Positions 49,946-62,964 of a stretch of DNA of 64,000 nucleotides are shown piece by piece. The stretch lies in assembly GCF_018448925.1 (NCBI RefSeq), contig NZ_RCWE01000021.1:23302-87301 (forward strand), given 5' to 3'. The translations under genes and the position numbers were made by a program. The stretch is from Photorhabdus akhurstii. Its GTDB lineage: Bacteria; Pseudomonadota; Gammaproteobacteria; Enterobacterales; Enterobacteriaceae. Positions within the stretch are counted from its first letter, which is position 1. Each line of letters begins with the position of its first letter. Under the pieces are notes generated by a model that had not been told where the DNA came from, did not search any database, and was given only the letters and a program-made list of their open reading frames with translations.

Positions 49946-51334
49946 TTAATTACGGCCAGATGTTGTTGGTTTTGCTGTTTCTTGAACAATGCTGTTAGCG
50001 GAAGTTGAGAGCTGTTTACCTAGCGAATGATTCAGAGCAACTAAATCCTTCTCATTTAGCGTACCAAGTGCGTGCTGAATATTCAGTTGATTAATCAGAT
50101 AATCATAGCGAGCATTGGATAGCTTTTGTTTGGCATCGTACAACTTGGTAGTGGCATTCAGTACATCCACAATGGTACGTGTACCAACTTGATAACCTGC
50201 TTCCATTGCGTCGAGAGAGCTTTGCGCCGAAACAACAAGCTGTTTATAGGCGTCGATACTGCTGATGGAAGCAGATATGTTGTTAAAGGAAGAACGGACA
50301 GTCTGTACAACATTACGGTAAGCGCTCTCTAATTGTTCACTGGCGCTGACAAAACCATATTGTGCCTGTTCAACTCGGGAACTGGTTGCGCCTCCGCTAT
50401 AAATTGGCAGACGAAGCGTCAGGGCAACGCTGTTCTCGCCATTATAGGCACTTTCTTTGCTGCCTGCTTGACGATTAGAACCATGAAACTGGCTATTTGA
50501 AACATTGGTAGAAGCGCCTAAATCAATAGTTGGCATATGGCCGGTTTGGGCTGCTTTGATTTGTTCACGAGCCAGATCCTGACCTAAGCGGGCAGATAGC
50601 AGATTTAAATTACGTTTCTCTGCCTCTTTTAGCAGAATATCCACTGCTGCTGGTTTCTGTGTTTTGAAATGATCAATATTCAGCGAGGCTAGGCGAGGGT
50701 AATAAATACCCGTTACCTGACGCAGAGCTTCCAGTGCATTGTCCAGATCATTACGGCTGACAACTTCCTGAGCGAGTACGTCATCGTAGTTAGCACGGGC
50801 GTTCTGGACATCAGTAATTGCAACCAGACCGACATTAAAACGTTGAGTCGTTTGGTCCAACTGGCGGTAAATGGCCGCTTTCTGAGCTTCAATGTAGGAG
50901 AGCGTATCAATGGTGCGTAGTACTTTGAAATAAGCTGTTGCACTATCCAGAATCAGTTTTTGCTCACTGCTTTGATAGGTAACATCAGCAATACCTGCCG
51001 TTTTTTCTTCTAAGTTCAATTGGCGCCATTTAGACATATCAAAAATGGTCTGACTCAAGCCAAGCTTCGCATTCAATGTATTGCTTTCTGTATCACGTTG
51101 ATCGCGGTAACCACTGTTATAGGAGTATCCGGTATTTAATTCCAACTGAGGTAATAATGGGCTACGGGATTCATTAATTTTTTCAAAAGCTTTATTACGT
51201 TCAGCCATTGATTTACGTAGTTCAGGGTTACTCTCTTTTGCTTGCTTATAAACTTGCAAAAGATCTTCCGCCTGACTCATCGAACTAAATCCCGTCAGGC
51301 TCATAGCGATAAAAATGGAGAGCAGTTTCTTCAT
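49946..51334 (-). CDS. tolC: Outer-membrane efflux/secretion channel TolC
   Basis: This 462-residue outer-membrane trimeric exit duct serves multidrug pumps and type I secretion. A signal peptide (residues 1-22, cleaved after SMSQA) precedes two structural repeats with DLLQVYKQAKESNPELRKSM, the RFNVGLVAITDVQNARANYD heptad region and its counterpart GYQVGTRTIVDVLNATTKLY. It is shorter than the E. coli 493-residue precursor because the C-terminal periplasmic tail is reduced. The 359-bp upstream gap is shared with divergent nudF. Confidence 0.97.
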   Translation of the reverse strand: MKKLLSIFIAMSLTGFSSMSQAEDLLQVYKQAKESNPELRKSMAERNKAFEKINESRSPLLPQLELNTGYSYNSGYRDQRDTESNTLNAKLGLSQTIFDMSKWRQLNLEEKTAGIADVTYQSSEQKLILDSATAYFKVLRTIDTLSYIEAQKAAIYRQLDQTTQRFNVGLVAITDVQNARANYDDVLAQEVVSRNDLDNALEALRQVTGIYYPRLASLNIDHFKTQKPAAVDILLKEAEKRNLNLLSARLGQDLAREQIKAAQTGHMPTIDLGASTNVSNSQFHGSNRQAGSKESAYNGENSVALTLRLPIYSGGATSSRVEQAQYGFVSASEQLESAYRNVVQTVRSSFNNISASISSIDAYKQLVVSAQSSLDAMEAGYQVGTRTIVDVLNATTKLYDAKQKLSNARYDYLINQLNIQHALGTLNEKDLVALNHSLGKQLSTSANSIVQETAKPTTSGRN

Positions 51335-51693
51335 TGTAATTCCTTGATTGCACAGCTATTTTGCTCGTTGTCTGTCCCATTAGGCTATTTTATTTGCCAT
51401 GCTTTGTAATAAAGAGTGAATGCTCTGGGGGCTGCCCGCTGCCCGAGTTCACTGTTCAATTACAAGAACGGCCTGCACCAATTACGCCTATTGGGATAGA
51501 CTCTTACGTTGCCTTGGTGAAAAACGAAATGTTACTGATTCTAGCAGAGTATGCTATCAGCCAAAGGTAGCCGTTTGTGCCATATTGCCTTAATTTAGCT
51601 TAACTTTACACCACCAAAGGATGAATTTTTTAACTCCGCTTGATTAATATCATCTTAGTGGCTAGCAAGTAAGAAACTATTTAGGAGAATTTT
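51335..51693. other. Divergent tolC/nudF promoter region
   Basis: No gene is seen. The tolC promoters, in E. coli under MarA/SoxS/Rob control, should be here; I cannot assign a marbox by eye with confidence. Confidence 0.5.
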
Positions 51694-52335
51694 ATGCATA
51701 AGAAGCCGTCAACACCAGTCATATTGGATAAGCAGGATGTGGAAATTATCACGAAAAAAAGTTTATACAATGGGTTCTTTAAACTGACAAATTACCGCTT
51801 CCGTCATCGCTTGTTTGCTGGTGGTTGGAGTGAAGAGGTTAGCCGTGAAGTTTTTGAGCGGGGCCATGCCGGTGCGTTGTTGCCTTATGATCCACGTCGT
51901 GATGAGGTTGTGTTGATAGAGCAGATACGTATTCCGGCAATAGAGACGAAAGCAACGCCGTGGTTACTGGAAATTGTTGCCGGTATGATTGAAGAGGGCG
52001 AAGAGGTGGAACAGGTGGTACGCCGCGAAACAATGGAAGAGGCAGGAATTGAAGTTAAACGTTGCAAGCCGGTGTTGAGTTATCTCTCCAGCCCAGGAGG
52101 AACAACTGAACGTATCTCTGTGATGGTGGGGGAAGTGGATGCGACGACAGCGACGGGTATTCATGGATTATCTGGTGAACATGAAGATATTCGGGTGCAT
52201 GTAGTCAGTCGTGAACAAGCTTATCATTGGATGGAAGAAGGAATTATTGATAATGCTGCTTCCGTTATTGCGATACAATGGCTGGCATTACACCATGAAA
52301 AATTAAAAAAAGAGTGGAATTCAGATAATTCCTAA
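51694..52335 (+). CDS. nudF: ADP-ribose pyrophosphatase NudF
   Basis: This 213-residue Nudix hydrolase converts ADP-ribose to AMP and ribose 5-phosphate. The Nudix box runs from residue 97 (GMIEEGEEVEQVVRRETMEE, then AGI), with all Glu residues of GX5EX7REUXEEXGU present. A downstream Pro-Gly-x-x-x-E loop (SSPGGTTERI) is typical of ADPRases. AGGAG precedes the ATG. It is the first gene of the nudF-cpdA-yqiA-parE run; the E. coli yqiB gene, normally between nudF and cpdA, is absent. Confidence 0.95.
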   Translation: MHKKPSTPVILDKQDVEIITKKSLYNGFFKLTNYRFRHRLFAGGWSEEVSREVFERGHAGALLPYDPRRDEVVLIEQIRIPAIETKATPWLLEIVAGMIEEGEEVEQVVRRETMEEAGIEVKRCKPVLSYLSSPGGTTERISVMVGEVDATTATGIHGLSGEHEDIRVHVVSREQAYHWMEEGIIDNAASVIAIQWLALHHEKLKKEWNSDNS

Positions 52336-52434
52336 TTTTTAACCGAGAAAAGGGAAGTGTGTGCCAGTCAGCAGATCTCTTGCGTTAAAACGAGTTATGA
52401 TGCTCGCCGATGACTTATAGGACAAGGAAACCAT

Positions 52435-53274
52435 TTGGAAAGCCAGTTTGAACTGCCTGTGGTAGAGGGAACCACAGCCAAAATATTGCAAATAACAGAT
52501 ACGCATCTTTTTGCCAGCAAAGAAGATACTTTATTGGGTATCAATACGTATCGCAGTTACCAGGCGGTGCTGGATGCCATCCTCAAGCAAAATGCTGATA
52601 TTGATTTAATCGTAGCGACAGGTGATTTGGTGCAAGATCAGTCGCTGGAAGCTTATCGACATTTCGCTGAGGGTATTGCCCGTTTACCGGCGCCTTGTGT
52701 CTGGTTGCCGGGTAATCATGATTACCAGCCCGCGATGGTGGATGCCTTGGCGGCGGCTGGCGTTTCTCCGTCGAAACAAATTTTAGTCGGTAAGCACTGG
52801 CAACTTCTGATGCTTGATAGTCAGGTGCAGGGCGTTCCTCATGGGGAGTTGTCGGAATATCAGCTTGAATGGATGAAAAAGTGCCTGGATCAGTACCCTG
52901 AACGTTACACGGTGATCCTGCTTCATCATCATCCATTACCATCAGGTTGTACTTGGCTGGATCAGCATAGTTTGCGCAATTCACATATTCTGGCCCAGTA
53001 TCTGCAAGGTTACTCACGGGTTAAGGCGATGCTTTGTGGACATATCCATCAGGAGATGGATATGGATTGGAATGGCATCCGTATGATGGCGACACCATCA
53101 ACAAGCGTGCAATTCAAGCCACATTGCACTAATTTTACGCTTGATACGGTCGCGCCGGGGTGGCGTTATCTCGAATTGTCTATTTCTGACCGTGGCGAAT
53201 TTGGTCTGACAACTCAGGTCCATCGACTGGAGAGCAATGAGTTCTGCCCTGATTTGGATTCGGATGGATATTAG
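52435..53274 (+). CDS. cpdA: 3',5'-cyclic AMP phosphodiesterase CpdA
   Basis: This 279-residue class III calcineurin-like phosphodiesterase hydrolyses cAMP. All metallophosphatase motifs are intact: [32 protein letters not shown] and LCGHIHQE. It starts at TTG (52435) after an AAGGA site, and the N-terminus MESQFELP matches homologues, so the non-AUG start is probably real and keeps expression low. It lies in the nudF-parE cluster. Confidence 0.94.
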   Translation: MESQFELPVVEGTTAKILQITDTHLFASKEDTLLGINTYRSYQAVLDAILKQNADIDLIVATGDLVQDQSLEAYRHFAEGIARLPAPCVWLPGNHDYQPAMVDALAAAGVSPSKQILVGKHWQLLMLDSQVQGVPHGELSEYQLEWMKKCLDQYPERYTVILLHHHPLPSGCTWLDQHSLRNSHILAQYLQGYSRVKAMLCGHIHQEMDMDWNGIRMMATPSTSVQFKPHCTNFTLDTVAPGWRYLELSISDRGEFGLTTQVHRLESNEFCPDLDSDGY

Positions 53275-53405
53275 GTTGTGTTTGTCTCTTTGTGCCGCTG
53301 TGTTACTCTCTGTTTATTGGATTTATCAAGCCTCACCATTTGTGGCTTGTTGCACAGGAGTGTAGTGGCCGGTGGTATTTACGCACAATTGAGGAGTACG
53401 GCCTG

Positions 53406-54014
53406 ATGTCAACGTTACTCTATTTGCACGGTTTTAACAGCTCCCCACAGTCTGCAAAAGCAAATGCCCTAAAAGCGTGGCTGCATCAGCATCATCCTGA
53501 CATTGAAATGCTGGTGCCTCAGTTACCGCCTTATCCGGAAGAAGCGGCTGAGTTGCTGGAAAATTTGGTGATGGAGCGTGCCGGGGATAATTTGGGTATC
53601 GTTGGCTCTTCTCTCGGTGGTTATCTGGCGATATGGCTTTCACAATGTTTCAGCTTGCCTGCTGTCGTTGTCAATCCAGCCGTGCGTCCGTTTGAGTTAC
53701 TGCGGGATTATCTTGGGGAAAATATTAATCCCTATACCAACCAACGATATACGTTGGAACCGCGCCATGTTCATGATCTCAAAATCATGCAGATTGAACC
53801 TCTGGAGTCACCGGATCTTATCTGGTTATTGCAGCAAACCGGAGATGAGGTACTTGATTACCGCCAGGCGGTTGCTTATCTGGTATTATGTAAGCAAACT
53901 ATTGAATCTGGCGGTAATCATGCCTTTATCGGGTTTGAACACTATTTCCCACAAATCATCAATTTTCTTGGGCTTTCTAATGATGGTGAGAAAAAACTTG
54001 CCAAAAATGTTTGA
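53406..54014 (+). CDS. yqiA: Esterase YqiA
   Basis: This 202-residue alpha/beta hydrolase has [20 protein letters not shown], the nucleophile elbow [12 protein letters not shown], the acid in [11 protein letters not shown] and the base His in [10 protein letters not shown], forming a complete Ser-Asp-His triad. E. coli YqiA hydrolyses short acyl-CoA and p-nitrophenyl esters. The ATG at 53406 with GAGGAG upstream gives the family N-terminus; the frame is open back to 53292 but that part is unlike homologues. It lies between cpdA and parE. Confidence 0.93.
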   Translation: MSTLLYLHGFNSSPQSAKANALKAWLHQHHPDIEMLVPQLPPYPEEAAELLENLVMERAGDNLGIVGSSLGGYLAIWLSQCFSLPAVVVNPAVRPFELLRDYLGENINPYTNQRYTLEPRHVHDLKIMQIEPLESPDLIWLLQQTGDEVLDYRQAVAYLVLCKQTIESGGNHAFIGFEHYFPQIINFLGLSNDGEKKLAKNV

Positions 54015-54059
54015 ACGACTGGTATTATCAACAGTATACAAAACTGATTAGCCCTTTAA

Positions 54060-55982
<1,923 letters not shown>

Positions 55983-56025
55983 CACCCACAGGGATAGTCA
56001 AAGAAGATTTTGAGGAAATTAGCGA

Positions 56026-58275
56026 ATGAGTGAGATAACTCACGATGGCGTGGAGCGTTTGCCGCTCCACTCATTTACGGAAACCGCCTACCTGAACTAC
56101 TCCATGTACGTCATCATGGATAGGGCGCTGCCTTTTATCGGTGACGGTTTGAAACCGGTTCAGCGCCGTATTGTTTATGCCATGTCGGAATTGGGCTTGA
56201 ACAATACCGCCAAATTTAAGAAATCCGCCCGTACCGTGGGTGATGTACTGGGTAAATACCATCCACATGGCGATGGCGCCTGTTATGAAGCGATGGTGCT
56301 CATGGCGCAGCCATTTTCTTACCGTTATCCTTTAGTGGATGGGCAAGGCAACTGGGGGGCGCCGGATGATCCCAAATCTTTCGCCGCGATGCGTTATACC
56401 GAGTCTCGCCTGTCCAAATATGCCGAGTTGCTGTTGACTGAGTTAGGCCACGGTACCGTTGACTGGGTGCCAAACTTTGACGGCACGTTGCAGGAACCGA
56501 AAATGCTGCCGGCGCGTCTGCCAAATATTTTGCTGAATGGCACCACCGGTATTGCGGTGGGGATGGCGACAGATATTCCGCCCCATAATGCTCGTGAAGT
56601 GGCGAACGCGCTGGTTATGCTGCTGGATAAGCCGCAGAGTTCCCTTGATGATTTGATGGAGTATGTTAAAGGCCCTGATTATCCGACCGAAGCAGAGATC
56701 ATCACTTCTCACGAAGATATCCGTAAGATTTATAAAAATGGCCGTGGTTCAGTACGGATGCGTGCTGTTTGGTCGAAAGAAGATGGCAATGTCGTGATCA
56801 CTGCGCTGCCGCATCAGGTTTCTGGCGCCAAAGTGTTGGAACAGATCGCTAACCAAATGCGGGCTAAAAAGCTGCCGATGGTTGATGACTTGCGTGATGA
56901 ATCGGATCATGAAAATCCAACGCGTCTGGTTATTGTCCCTCGCACAAACCGGGTTGATTTGGAACTGGTGATGAATCATCTGTTTGCGACCACAGATTTG
57001 GAAAAGAGTTATCGCGTCAACCTGAATATGATTGGGTTGGATAACCGTCCGACCGTGAAAGGGTTGGTTGAGATCCTCTCCGAATGGCTGATATTCCGCC
57101 GGGAAACCGTTCGTAAGCGTCTGAACCATCGTCTGGAAAAAGTCCTTAAGCGCCTGCATGTGCTGGAAGGCTTACTGATCGCATTTCTCAATATTGATGA
57201 AGTTATTCACATTATCCGTAGTGAAGATGAACCAAAACCGGTATTAATGTCACGTTTTGGTTTAAGTGAGACGCAAACAGAAGCTATTCTTGAGCTGAAA
57301 TTACGCCACTTAGCTAAACTGGAAGAGGTGAAAATCCGTGGCGAACAGAATGAGCTGGCAAAAGAGCGTGATAAGTTACAGGCGATTCTGGGGTCTGAGC
57401 GCAAACTGAACACGCTGTTGAAGAAAGAGATCGTGGCTGATGCGGCCACTTATGGTGATGAGCGTCGTTCTCCAATGAGAGAGCGTGATGAAGCCAAAGC
57501 GATGAGTGAGCATGACATTGCGCCTTCTGAGCCGGTGACTATCGTATTGTCTGAGATGGGTTGGGTTCGCAGTGCGAAAGGCCACGATATCGATCCGGCC
57601 GGGTTGAATTACAAAGCGGGCGATAGTTTCCGTGGCGCAGCCCGAGGTAAGAGTAACCAGCCGGTTGTTTTTATTGATACAACAGGTCGCAGTTACTCGC
57701 TTGATTCGAAGGATTTGCCTTCTGCCAGAGGGCAAGGGGAACCACTGACCGGGAAACTGACTTTGCCTGCTGGGGCAACGGTGGAGCATGTACTGATGGC
57801 GCCTGATGAGCAGAAGTTTCTGATGGCCTCTGATGCCGGTTATGGCTTTATCTGTAATTTTAGTGATTTGGTCGCTAAAAACCGAGCGGGTAAGGCACTG
57901 ATTACCTTGCCGGAAAATGCTCGCGTCATGACGCCGCTGGAAATAACTCACCCGCAGGATGATATGTTGCTGGCAATAACCAGCTCAGGTCGAATGTTAA
58001 TGTTCCCGGTTGCAGATTTGCCTCAGCTTTCTAAAGGGAAAGGGAATAAGATAATTTCTGTTCAGTCAGCCTCAGAAAATGACCTGTTGAGTTGGTTATT
58101 GATACTATCGCCACAATCGTCTATTACACTTTACTTTGGCAAACGTAAATTGACGCTGCGTCCTGAAGATCTTCAGAAATTCCGGGCAGAACGTGGTCGT
58201 AAGGGAACCCCTCTACCTCGAGGGTTGCAGCGTATTGAACGGGTTCAGGTTGAGACACCATCTGCTATTGCGTAA
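56026..58275 (+). CDS. parC: DNA topoisomerase IV subunit A
   Basis: This 749-residue breakage-reunion subunit has a winged-helix DNA-binding core with catalytic Tyr124 in [16 protein letters not shown] and a C-terminal beta-pinwheel starting near residue 495. The quinolone-interacting helix reads [15 protein letters not shown]: the residue equivalent to E. coli Ser80 is Gly84, while the partner acidic residue (Glu88, E. coli Glu84) is kept. All other segments are highly conserved. It is adjacent to parE and plsC. Confidence 0.98.
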   Translation: MSEITHDGVERLPLHSFTETAYLNYSMYVIMDRALPFIGDGLKPVQRRIVYAMSELGLNNTAKFKKSARTVGDVLGKYHPHGDGACYEAMVLMAQPFSYRYPLVDGQGNWGAPDDPKSFAAMRYTESRLSKYAELLLTELGHGTVDWVPNFDGTLQEPKMLPARLPNILLNGTTGIAVGMATDIPPHNAREVANALVMLLDKPQSSLDDLMEYVKGPDYPTEAEIITSHEDIRKIYKNGRGSVRMRAVWSKEDGNVVITALPHQVSGAKVLEQIANQMRAKKLPMVDDLRDESDHENPTRLVIVPRTNRVDLELVMNHLFATTDLEKSYRVNLNMIGLDNRPTVKGLVEILSEWLIFRRETVRKRLNHRLEKVLKRLHVLEGLLIAFLNIDEVIHIIRSEDEPKPVLMSRFGLSETQTEAILELKLRHLAKLEEVKIRGEQNELAKERDKLQAILGSERKLNTLLKKEIVADAATYGDERRSPMRERDEAKAMSEHDIAPSEPVTIVLSEMGWVRSAKGHDIDPAGLNYKAGDSFRGAARGKSNQPVVFIDTTGRSYSLDSKDLPSARGQGEPLTGKLTLPAGATVEHVLMAPDEQKFLMASDAGYGFICNFSDLVAKNRAGKALITLPENARVMTPLEITHPQDDMLLAITSSGRMLMFPVADLPQLSKGKGNKIISVQSASENDLLSWLLILSPQSSITLYFGKRKLTLRPEDLQKFRAERGRKGTPLPRGLQRIERVQVETPSAIA

Positions 58276-58305
58276 CTAAATAGTAGGATTAAATAAGAGG
58301 GGATT

Positions 58306-59049
58306 ATGTTAGCAATTATTCGCGGCATTATTGTTATTCTGTTTTCGATTGTAGTGTGTGTCTCTGGTGCTATTTACTGTTTATTCAGGCCACGTCATCC
58401 TGACCATGTTATGGTGTTTGGGAATATGTTTGGTCGGTTGTCGAAAATATTTGGCGTCAAAATTATTGAACGTATTCCTGCGGAAGCCAGGCATTATGGT
58501 CCGAGTATCTACATTGGCAACCACCAAAACAACTATGACATGATAACCATGTCCAATGCGGTTCAGCCTGGTACTGTGACGGTAGGTAAAAAAAGTCTGG
58601 TGCTGATCCCATTTTTTGGTCAGCTTTATTGGCTGGCAGGTAATATCCTAATTGATCGTGCTAACCGTGCTAAAGCACATGGCACGATTGCCCAGGTTGT
58701 GGAGCAGATTAAAAATCGTCGTCTTTCTGTTTGGATGTTCCCGGAAGGTACCCGCAGTCGTGGCCGAGGTTTGTTGCCGTTTAAAACCGGTGCTTTTCAC
58801 GCTGCGATCTCGGCGGGAGTACCGATTGTCCCGGTCTGCGTTTCTTCCATTACTAATGACAATATTAAGTTGAATCGCTGGAATAATGGCTCAGTCATTG
58901 TTGAAATGTTGCCACCCATTGATACTTCTGGATATACCAAAGATCAGGTGCGTGAACTGGCGGAATATTGTCATCAGATAATGAAAGCTAAAATAGAGGA
59001 GCTGGATGAGGAATTGGCTGCAATGGAGAAACAGGATAAGTACTCATAA
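58306..59049 (+). CDS. plsC: 1-acyl-sn-glycerol-3-phosphate acyltransferase PlsC
   Basis: This 247-residue inner-membrane acyltransferase makes phosphatidate from lysophosphatidate. An N-terminal transmembrane helix is followed by the NHQNNYDM motif (HX4D catalytic pair), the GKKSLVLIPFFGQLYWLAGN motif, FPEGTRSRGRG substrate-binding motif and VPIVPVCVSS. Length matches E. coli (245). It is 30 bp downstream of parC, and a terminator follows. Confidence 0.97.
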   Translation: MLAIIRGIIVILFSIVVCVSGAIYCLFRPRHPDHVMVFGNMFGRLSKIFGVKIIERIPAEARHYGPSIYIGNHQNNYDMITMSNAVQPGTVTVGKKSLVLIPFFGQLYWLAGNILIDRANRAKAHGTIAQVVEQIKNRRLSVWMFPEGTRSRGRGLLPFKTGAFHAAISAGVPIVPVCVSSITNDNIKLNRWNNGSVIVEMLPPIDTSGYTKDQVRELAEYCHQIMKAKIEELDEELAAMEKQDKYS

Positions 59050-59122
59050 CAGGTTATTCTTGACCACTCTTTTATAATAAAGTGTGGGACTGACAAAGGC
59101 GATAGCTTTTAAACGTACTTTA

Positions 59123-59155
59123 ATCCTCACATATTTAGTATATGTGAGGATTTTT
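59123..59155 (+). terminator. Terminator of the parE-parC-plsC transcript
   Basis: A perfect 12-13 bp stem (aatcctcacatat / atatgtgaggatt) with a short loop runs into a five-T tail. The rest of the 59050-59437 gap is non-coding and should hold the ftsP promoter. Confidence 0.9.
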
Positions 59156-59437
59156 GTTCGTTGTCCATGATCACAATTTATTATTAGTCGGAAATGACAT
59201 GTACTTCGCTGGATGGGAAAGATTCGTGTAATGCATTCAGATAGTTTAATTCCCTTCATATTCGCGTTATGATGAGCGCTTGATAAATAATGTTTTTGTT
59301 AAGCGCAATCAAAAGGATAATAAGCTTCAATAACTTCAATAATGAGTTATTCGCTGCCGGGGTGAATGATTGCAGTGTCTCAACTATTTTTGAGCCATAT
59401 AAACCCGGAATTTAATTAGGTTTATCGCGGAGAAAAT

Positions 59438-60859
59438 ATGTCATTTAGTCGGCGCCAATTTATTCAGGTATCAGGCTTGGCGATGTGTATCGGCGCCGCT
59501 CCTTTATGGGTTCGGGCCAGCAAAAATCATCAGACTGCTTTGCCGGTTCCCCCTTTATTGGAATCCCGTAGTGGGCAACCGTTATTTCTGACTTTACAAA
59601 AAGCGCATTGGACTTTTGATGGACAATATAAAACCAGTGTGTGGGGGATTAATGGCCAATATCTTGGTCCGACTGTACGGGTTCATAAAAACGATGATGT
59701 CAAACTGATATACAGCAATCGGCTATCGGAGCCGGTTTCAATGACCGTCAGCGGATTACAATTACCGGGTACATTGATTGGCGGGGTCGCCCGTCAGATT
59801 TCTCCGGGGTCTGATTGGTCGCCAGTGTTGCCTATTCGTCAGCAGGCGGCAACTTGCTGGTATCATGCCAATACACCTAATCGGATGGCGCCGCATGTTT
59901 ATAAGGGTTTAGCTGGCATGTGGTTGGTGGAAGATGAAACCAGCCGCCATTTGCCGTTGCCAAAACATTATGGCGTTAATGATTTCCCGATTATTCTTCA
60001 AGATAAACGGTTGGATAACTTTGGGGTTCCTGAATATCAGCCAGCTTCTGATAGCGGATTTATTGGTAATACTCTGTTAGTGAATGGCGTACAAAATCCT
60101 TTCATTGAAGTATCTCGTGGCTGGATTCGTTTACGGTTACTAAATGCATCCAATGCCCGCCGATATCAGTTACAGATCAGCGATGGTCGTCCTTTCTATA
60201 TGATAGGCACTGATTTGGGACTGTTGCCTGCGCCGATAGCCGTTCAGCAACTCTCCCTTGCGCCGGGAGAACGGCGTGAAGTATTGATTGATATGTCCAA
60301 AGAGGAAGAAGTTGTTGTTACCGCCGGTGAATCAGCCGGGATACTTGATAAGTTACGTGGGCTGTTTGAACCTTCCACTGTGTTGGTTTCCAGCACCGTT
60401 CTGACCATTAAGGCAACAGGTTTATTATCTTTGGTGACAGATGATCTCCCATCTCGTCTGGTTGATGATGTGACGCCGGTTTCCAATGCAATCCGTAACC
60501 GGGAAATTTACCTTGATGGTAATATGCCGGGAATTAACGGTGCGTTATGGGATATGAATCGGGTAGATATTACTAGCCAACAAGGAACGTGGGAGCGTTG
60601 GATCGTAAATGCCTCTGTCCCACAACCGTTCCATATTGAAGGTGTGCAGTTTAAGGTGATTAACCACAATGGTGGGACACCTCAACCGCAAGATTATGGT
60701 TGGAAGGATACCGTTTGGGTTGATGGGCGGGTGGAATTACTGGTTTATATGAACCAGCCCTCTTATGAACACTTCCCATTCCTCTATTACAGCCAGATTC
60801 TGGAAATGGCTGATCGCGGCTCTGTTGGGCAATTAGTGACTATACCGGTCAATCAATAA
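59438..60859 (+). CDS. ftsP: Cell division protein FtsP (SufI)
   Basis: This 473-residue multicopper-oxidase-fold protein has a twin-arginine signal peptide (SRRQFIQVSG then a hydrophobic stretch ending VRA). Three cupredoxin-like domains follow, with VWGINGQYLGPTVRVHKND, TCWYHANTPN and TLLVNGVQNPFIEVSRGWIR. As in E. coli SufI the copper-binding His clusters are largely missing, consistent with a structural role stabilising the divisome under stress. The plsC-ftsP order is conserved. Confidence 0.96.
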   Translation: MSFSRRQFIQVSGLAMCIGAAPLWVRASKNHQTALPVPPLLESRSGQPLFLTLQKAHWTFDGQYKTSVWGINGQYLGPTVRVHKNDDVKLIYSNRLSEPVSMTVSGLQLPGTLIGGVARQISPGSDWSPVLPIRQQAATCWYHANTPNRMAPHVYKGLAGMWLVEDETSRHLPLPKHYGVNDFPIILQDKRLDNFGVPEYQPASDSGFIGNTLLVNGVQNPFIEVSRGWIRLRLLNASNARRYQLQISDGRPFYMIGTDLGLLPAPIAVQQLSLAPGERREVLIDMSKEEEVVVTAGESAGILDKLRGLFEPSTVLVSSTVLTIKATGLLSLVTDDLPSRLVDDVTPVSNAIRNREIYLDGNMPGINGALWDMNRVDITSQQGTWERWIVNASVPQPFHIEGVQFKVINHNGGTPQPQDYGWKDTVWVDGRVELLVYMNQPSYEHFPFLYYSQILEMADRGSVGQLVTIPVNQ

Positions 60860-60883
60860 TGAAAATAGCTCAGCAAAATCGGG

Positions 60884-60910
60884 GCGCGGCGTTGATGCCG
60901 CGCACGTTTT
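60884..60910 (+). terminator. Terminator of ftsP
   Basis: A 7-bp GC stem gcgcggc / gccgcgc with a 6-nt loop and a tail acgtttt lies 24 bp past the stop, between convergent genes. Confidence 0.8.
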
Positions 60911-60957
60911 AATTCTGTTTTGCCCACTATCACCTTATCAATTTTATCCGCTGTTTT

Positions 60958-61836
60958 TCAGCACTTATCATTAGCATTCCTTTGCTCAAGAAGCTCAAGG
61001 AATTCACTGAAATCAACGAATGTTTCAGGGGTTGGCCCCAGACGTTTACCGATATCTAGCGTAGTCATCGCGGTCAGATCTTCTTTTTCTAGTTTGAAGT
61101 CGAACACATCAAAGTTCTCTTTAATTCTTGATAACGTGGTTGATTTTGGGATCACAATCATACCGTTATCAATGTGCCAGCGGATAACAACTTGCGCGGG
61201 TGTTTTGCCATACTTCTGTGCCAGATGTTGAACCAGTGGATTATCGAATACGTCTTCTCCTCCTTGTGCTAGCGGGCTCCAGGATTCGGTAACGATATTA
61301 TGTGTCGCATTCCAGGCATGAAGCTGACGTTGTTGTAACAGCGGGTGCAACTCAATCTGATTAATGACGGGATGAACGCCGGTTTCATTGATTAGTCGCT
61401 GGATATGTTCAGGTTGGAAATTAGAAACGCCGATACTACGAATAAGCTCCTCTCTCTGCAATTCAATCAATTGTTGCCAGGCGTTAACATATTGATTTTG
61501 CGGTGGTGCCGGCCAGTGGATAAGGTAAAGGTCAACATAATCCAGTTGCAACTTTTCCAAACTTTCTGACAGAGCGGCACGGACATCATTGTGCCTATCA
61601 TTCCACAATTTGGTGGTGATAAAGATATCCTCACGGGGGATATCTGTTTCTTGTAACGCGTTGCCTACGCCTTTCTCATTGTTGTAGATAGCGGCGGTAT
61701 CAATTGCCCGATAACCGATATCTAGTGCTGCATGGATTGTTTCTGCTATCTGTTGGTCATCTGCGGCCCATGATCCAAGTCCCAATTGTGGCATGTGATT
61801 CCCATCAGCAAGTCTGATAATAGGTTGATTATCCAT
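60958..61836 (-). CDS. dkgA: Aldo/keto reductase DkgA
   Basis: This 292-residue (beta/alpha)8 NADPH-dependent reductase is close to E. coli DkgA (2,5-diketo-D-gluconate and methylglyoxal reductase). The catalytic set is visible: Asp46 and Tyr51 in DTAAIYNNE, Lys76 in TTKLWND, and His in YLIHWPAP. VIPKSTTLSRIKENFDVFDF forms the cofactor-binding end. The C-terminus is about 17 residues longer than E. coli (VDFSEFLELLEQRNANDKC). It is probably monocistronic. Confidence 0.92.
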   Translation of the reverse strand: MDNQPIIRLADGNHMPQLGLGSWAADDQQIAETIHAALDIGYRAIDTAAIYNNEKGVGNALQETDIPREDIFITTKLWNDRHNDVRAALSESLEKLQLDYVDLYLIHWPAPPQNQYVNAWQQLIELQREELIRSIGVSNFQPEHIQRLINETGVHPVINQIELHPLLQQRQLHAWNATHNIVTESWSPLAQGGEDVFDNPLVQHLAQKYGKTPAQVVIRWHIDNGMIVIPKSTTLSRIKENFDVFDFKLEKEDLTAMTTLDIGKRLGPTPETFVDFSEFLELLEQRNANDKC

Positions 61837-62109
61837 TACTAACTCCTATAGAAAGATAGACTTAAAATATCAGCTAAAATCATGGCGATTGATATTAAGT
61901 TGATATTAAGAGTAATTGAAGAAAGTAATACAATTGGCGTGATCCAAGCCATGATTGTGATCAACACATGGTCAAGTGCATAGATTGACCGATTTGGTGA
62001 TGCATCGATACCAAGAATATCACTTAGTGGCTGAGCTTGAGTCCATATAATATTGGTACATTAAGTTAAGGATAAAAACCTTGCTGCTGCTTGTAAACCA
62101 TGATGACTT

Positions 62110-62781
62110 TTATTTACGTTTTGCCGCCGAGATTTTCTTGTGGCGCCAATACATCAGCAAGGAGGCGCTTAAACCACTTAACAACAACACTAGGGGTAAA
62201 ATTATCAAAATGTTCATCACCAGATCTTGGTGATTCTTAATAAACGGGATCTGATTGAGGAGATAACCAAAACCGACCACGATGACAACCCATAATAAGC
62301 CACTTAACCAGTTAAAAACTTGAAAGCGTTTACTGTTAAGGCCGGATATACCAGCCAATGTTGGTAACAGAGTGCGGACAAAAGCCAAAAAACGGCCGAT
62401 CAGTAAAGCGGCCAGACCATGTTTGAAAAACAACTCGTTAGCGCGTTGGCGATACTGAATAGGAAGTTGTGCCAGCCAATTCTTAACTCGTTTGGTATCA
62501 CCAAGCCATAGCCCTTGAAGATAACCAAGCCAGCAGCCGATACTTGCCGCTGTTGTTAATATAAAAACGGTTGGGATAAAGCTCATGACTCCCTTGGCAA
62601 TTAATGCGCCAGAAAGGATTAACAGAGTATCACCGGGTAGAAAGGCGGCAGGTAATAAGCCATTTTCCAGAACCAGTGTCACAAATAGAATGCCATAGAT
62701 AATCCAAACAACATCGGGGTTGGCAAGTTTAGAAAAGTCATGCTGCCATAATGCCTGCATGATCCCGTTTAGTACTTCCAT
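62110..62781 (-). CDS. yghB: DedA-family membrane protein YghB
   Basis: This 223-residue DedA protein is paralogous to the one at 9105-9776. It shows [59 protein letters not shown] and C-terminal helices followed by a basic tail. It is closer to YghB than to YqjA in the KxWLAQLP and PFIKNHQD segments. Proton-dependent transporter-like activity in envelope homeostasis is known for the pair. It lies next to dkgA, as yghB does in E. coli. Confidence 0.92.
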   Translation of the reverse strand: MEVLNGIMQALWQHDFSKLANPDVVWIIYGILFVTLVLENGLLPAAFLPGDTLLILSGALIAKGVMSFIPTVFILTTAASIGCWLGYLQGLWLGDTKRVKNWLAQLPIQYRQRANELFFKHGLAALLIGRFLAFVRTLLPTLAGISGLNSKRFQVFNWLSGLLWVVIVVGFGYLLNQIPFIKNHQDLVMNILIILPLVLLLSGLSASLLMYWRHKKISAAKRK

Positions 62782-62964
62782 TGCTTATCCTGTGACTGTT
62801 AATAAATAAATTTATTGCATCTGTATATATAAAGTCAGTTTACAGTAAAAGCTTAAGCATGGCTTGACTTTATCCCTTATAAGGGAAAATTAATGGCTGA
62901 TACTAATGAATCAATTGGGCACATAACCATTAAACAAAAGTTAAAAAAATAGAAAAGGAGCGAT
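62782..62964. other. Region upstream of yghB with a palindrome
   Basis: The perfect palindrome tcccttataaggga at 62873-62886 is followed by a 20-codon plus-strand frame (MADTNESIGHITIKQKLKK) with a possible SD. It may be another toxin-antitoxin relic; no family is assigned. Confidence 0.35.
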
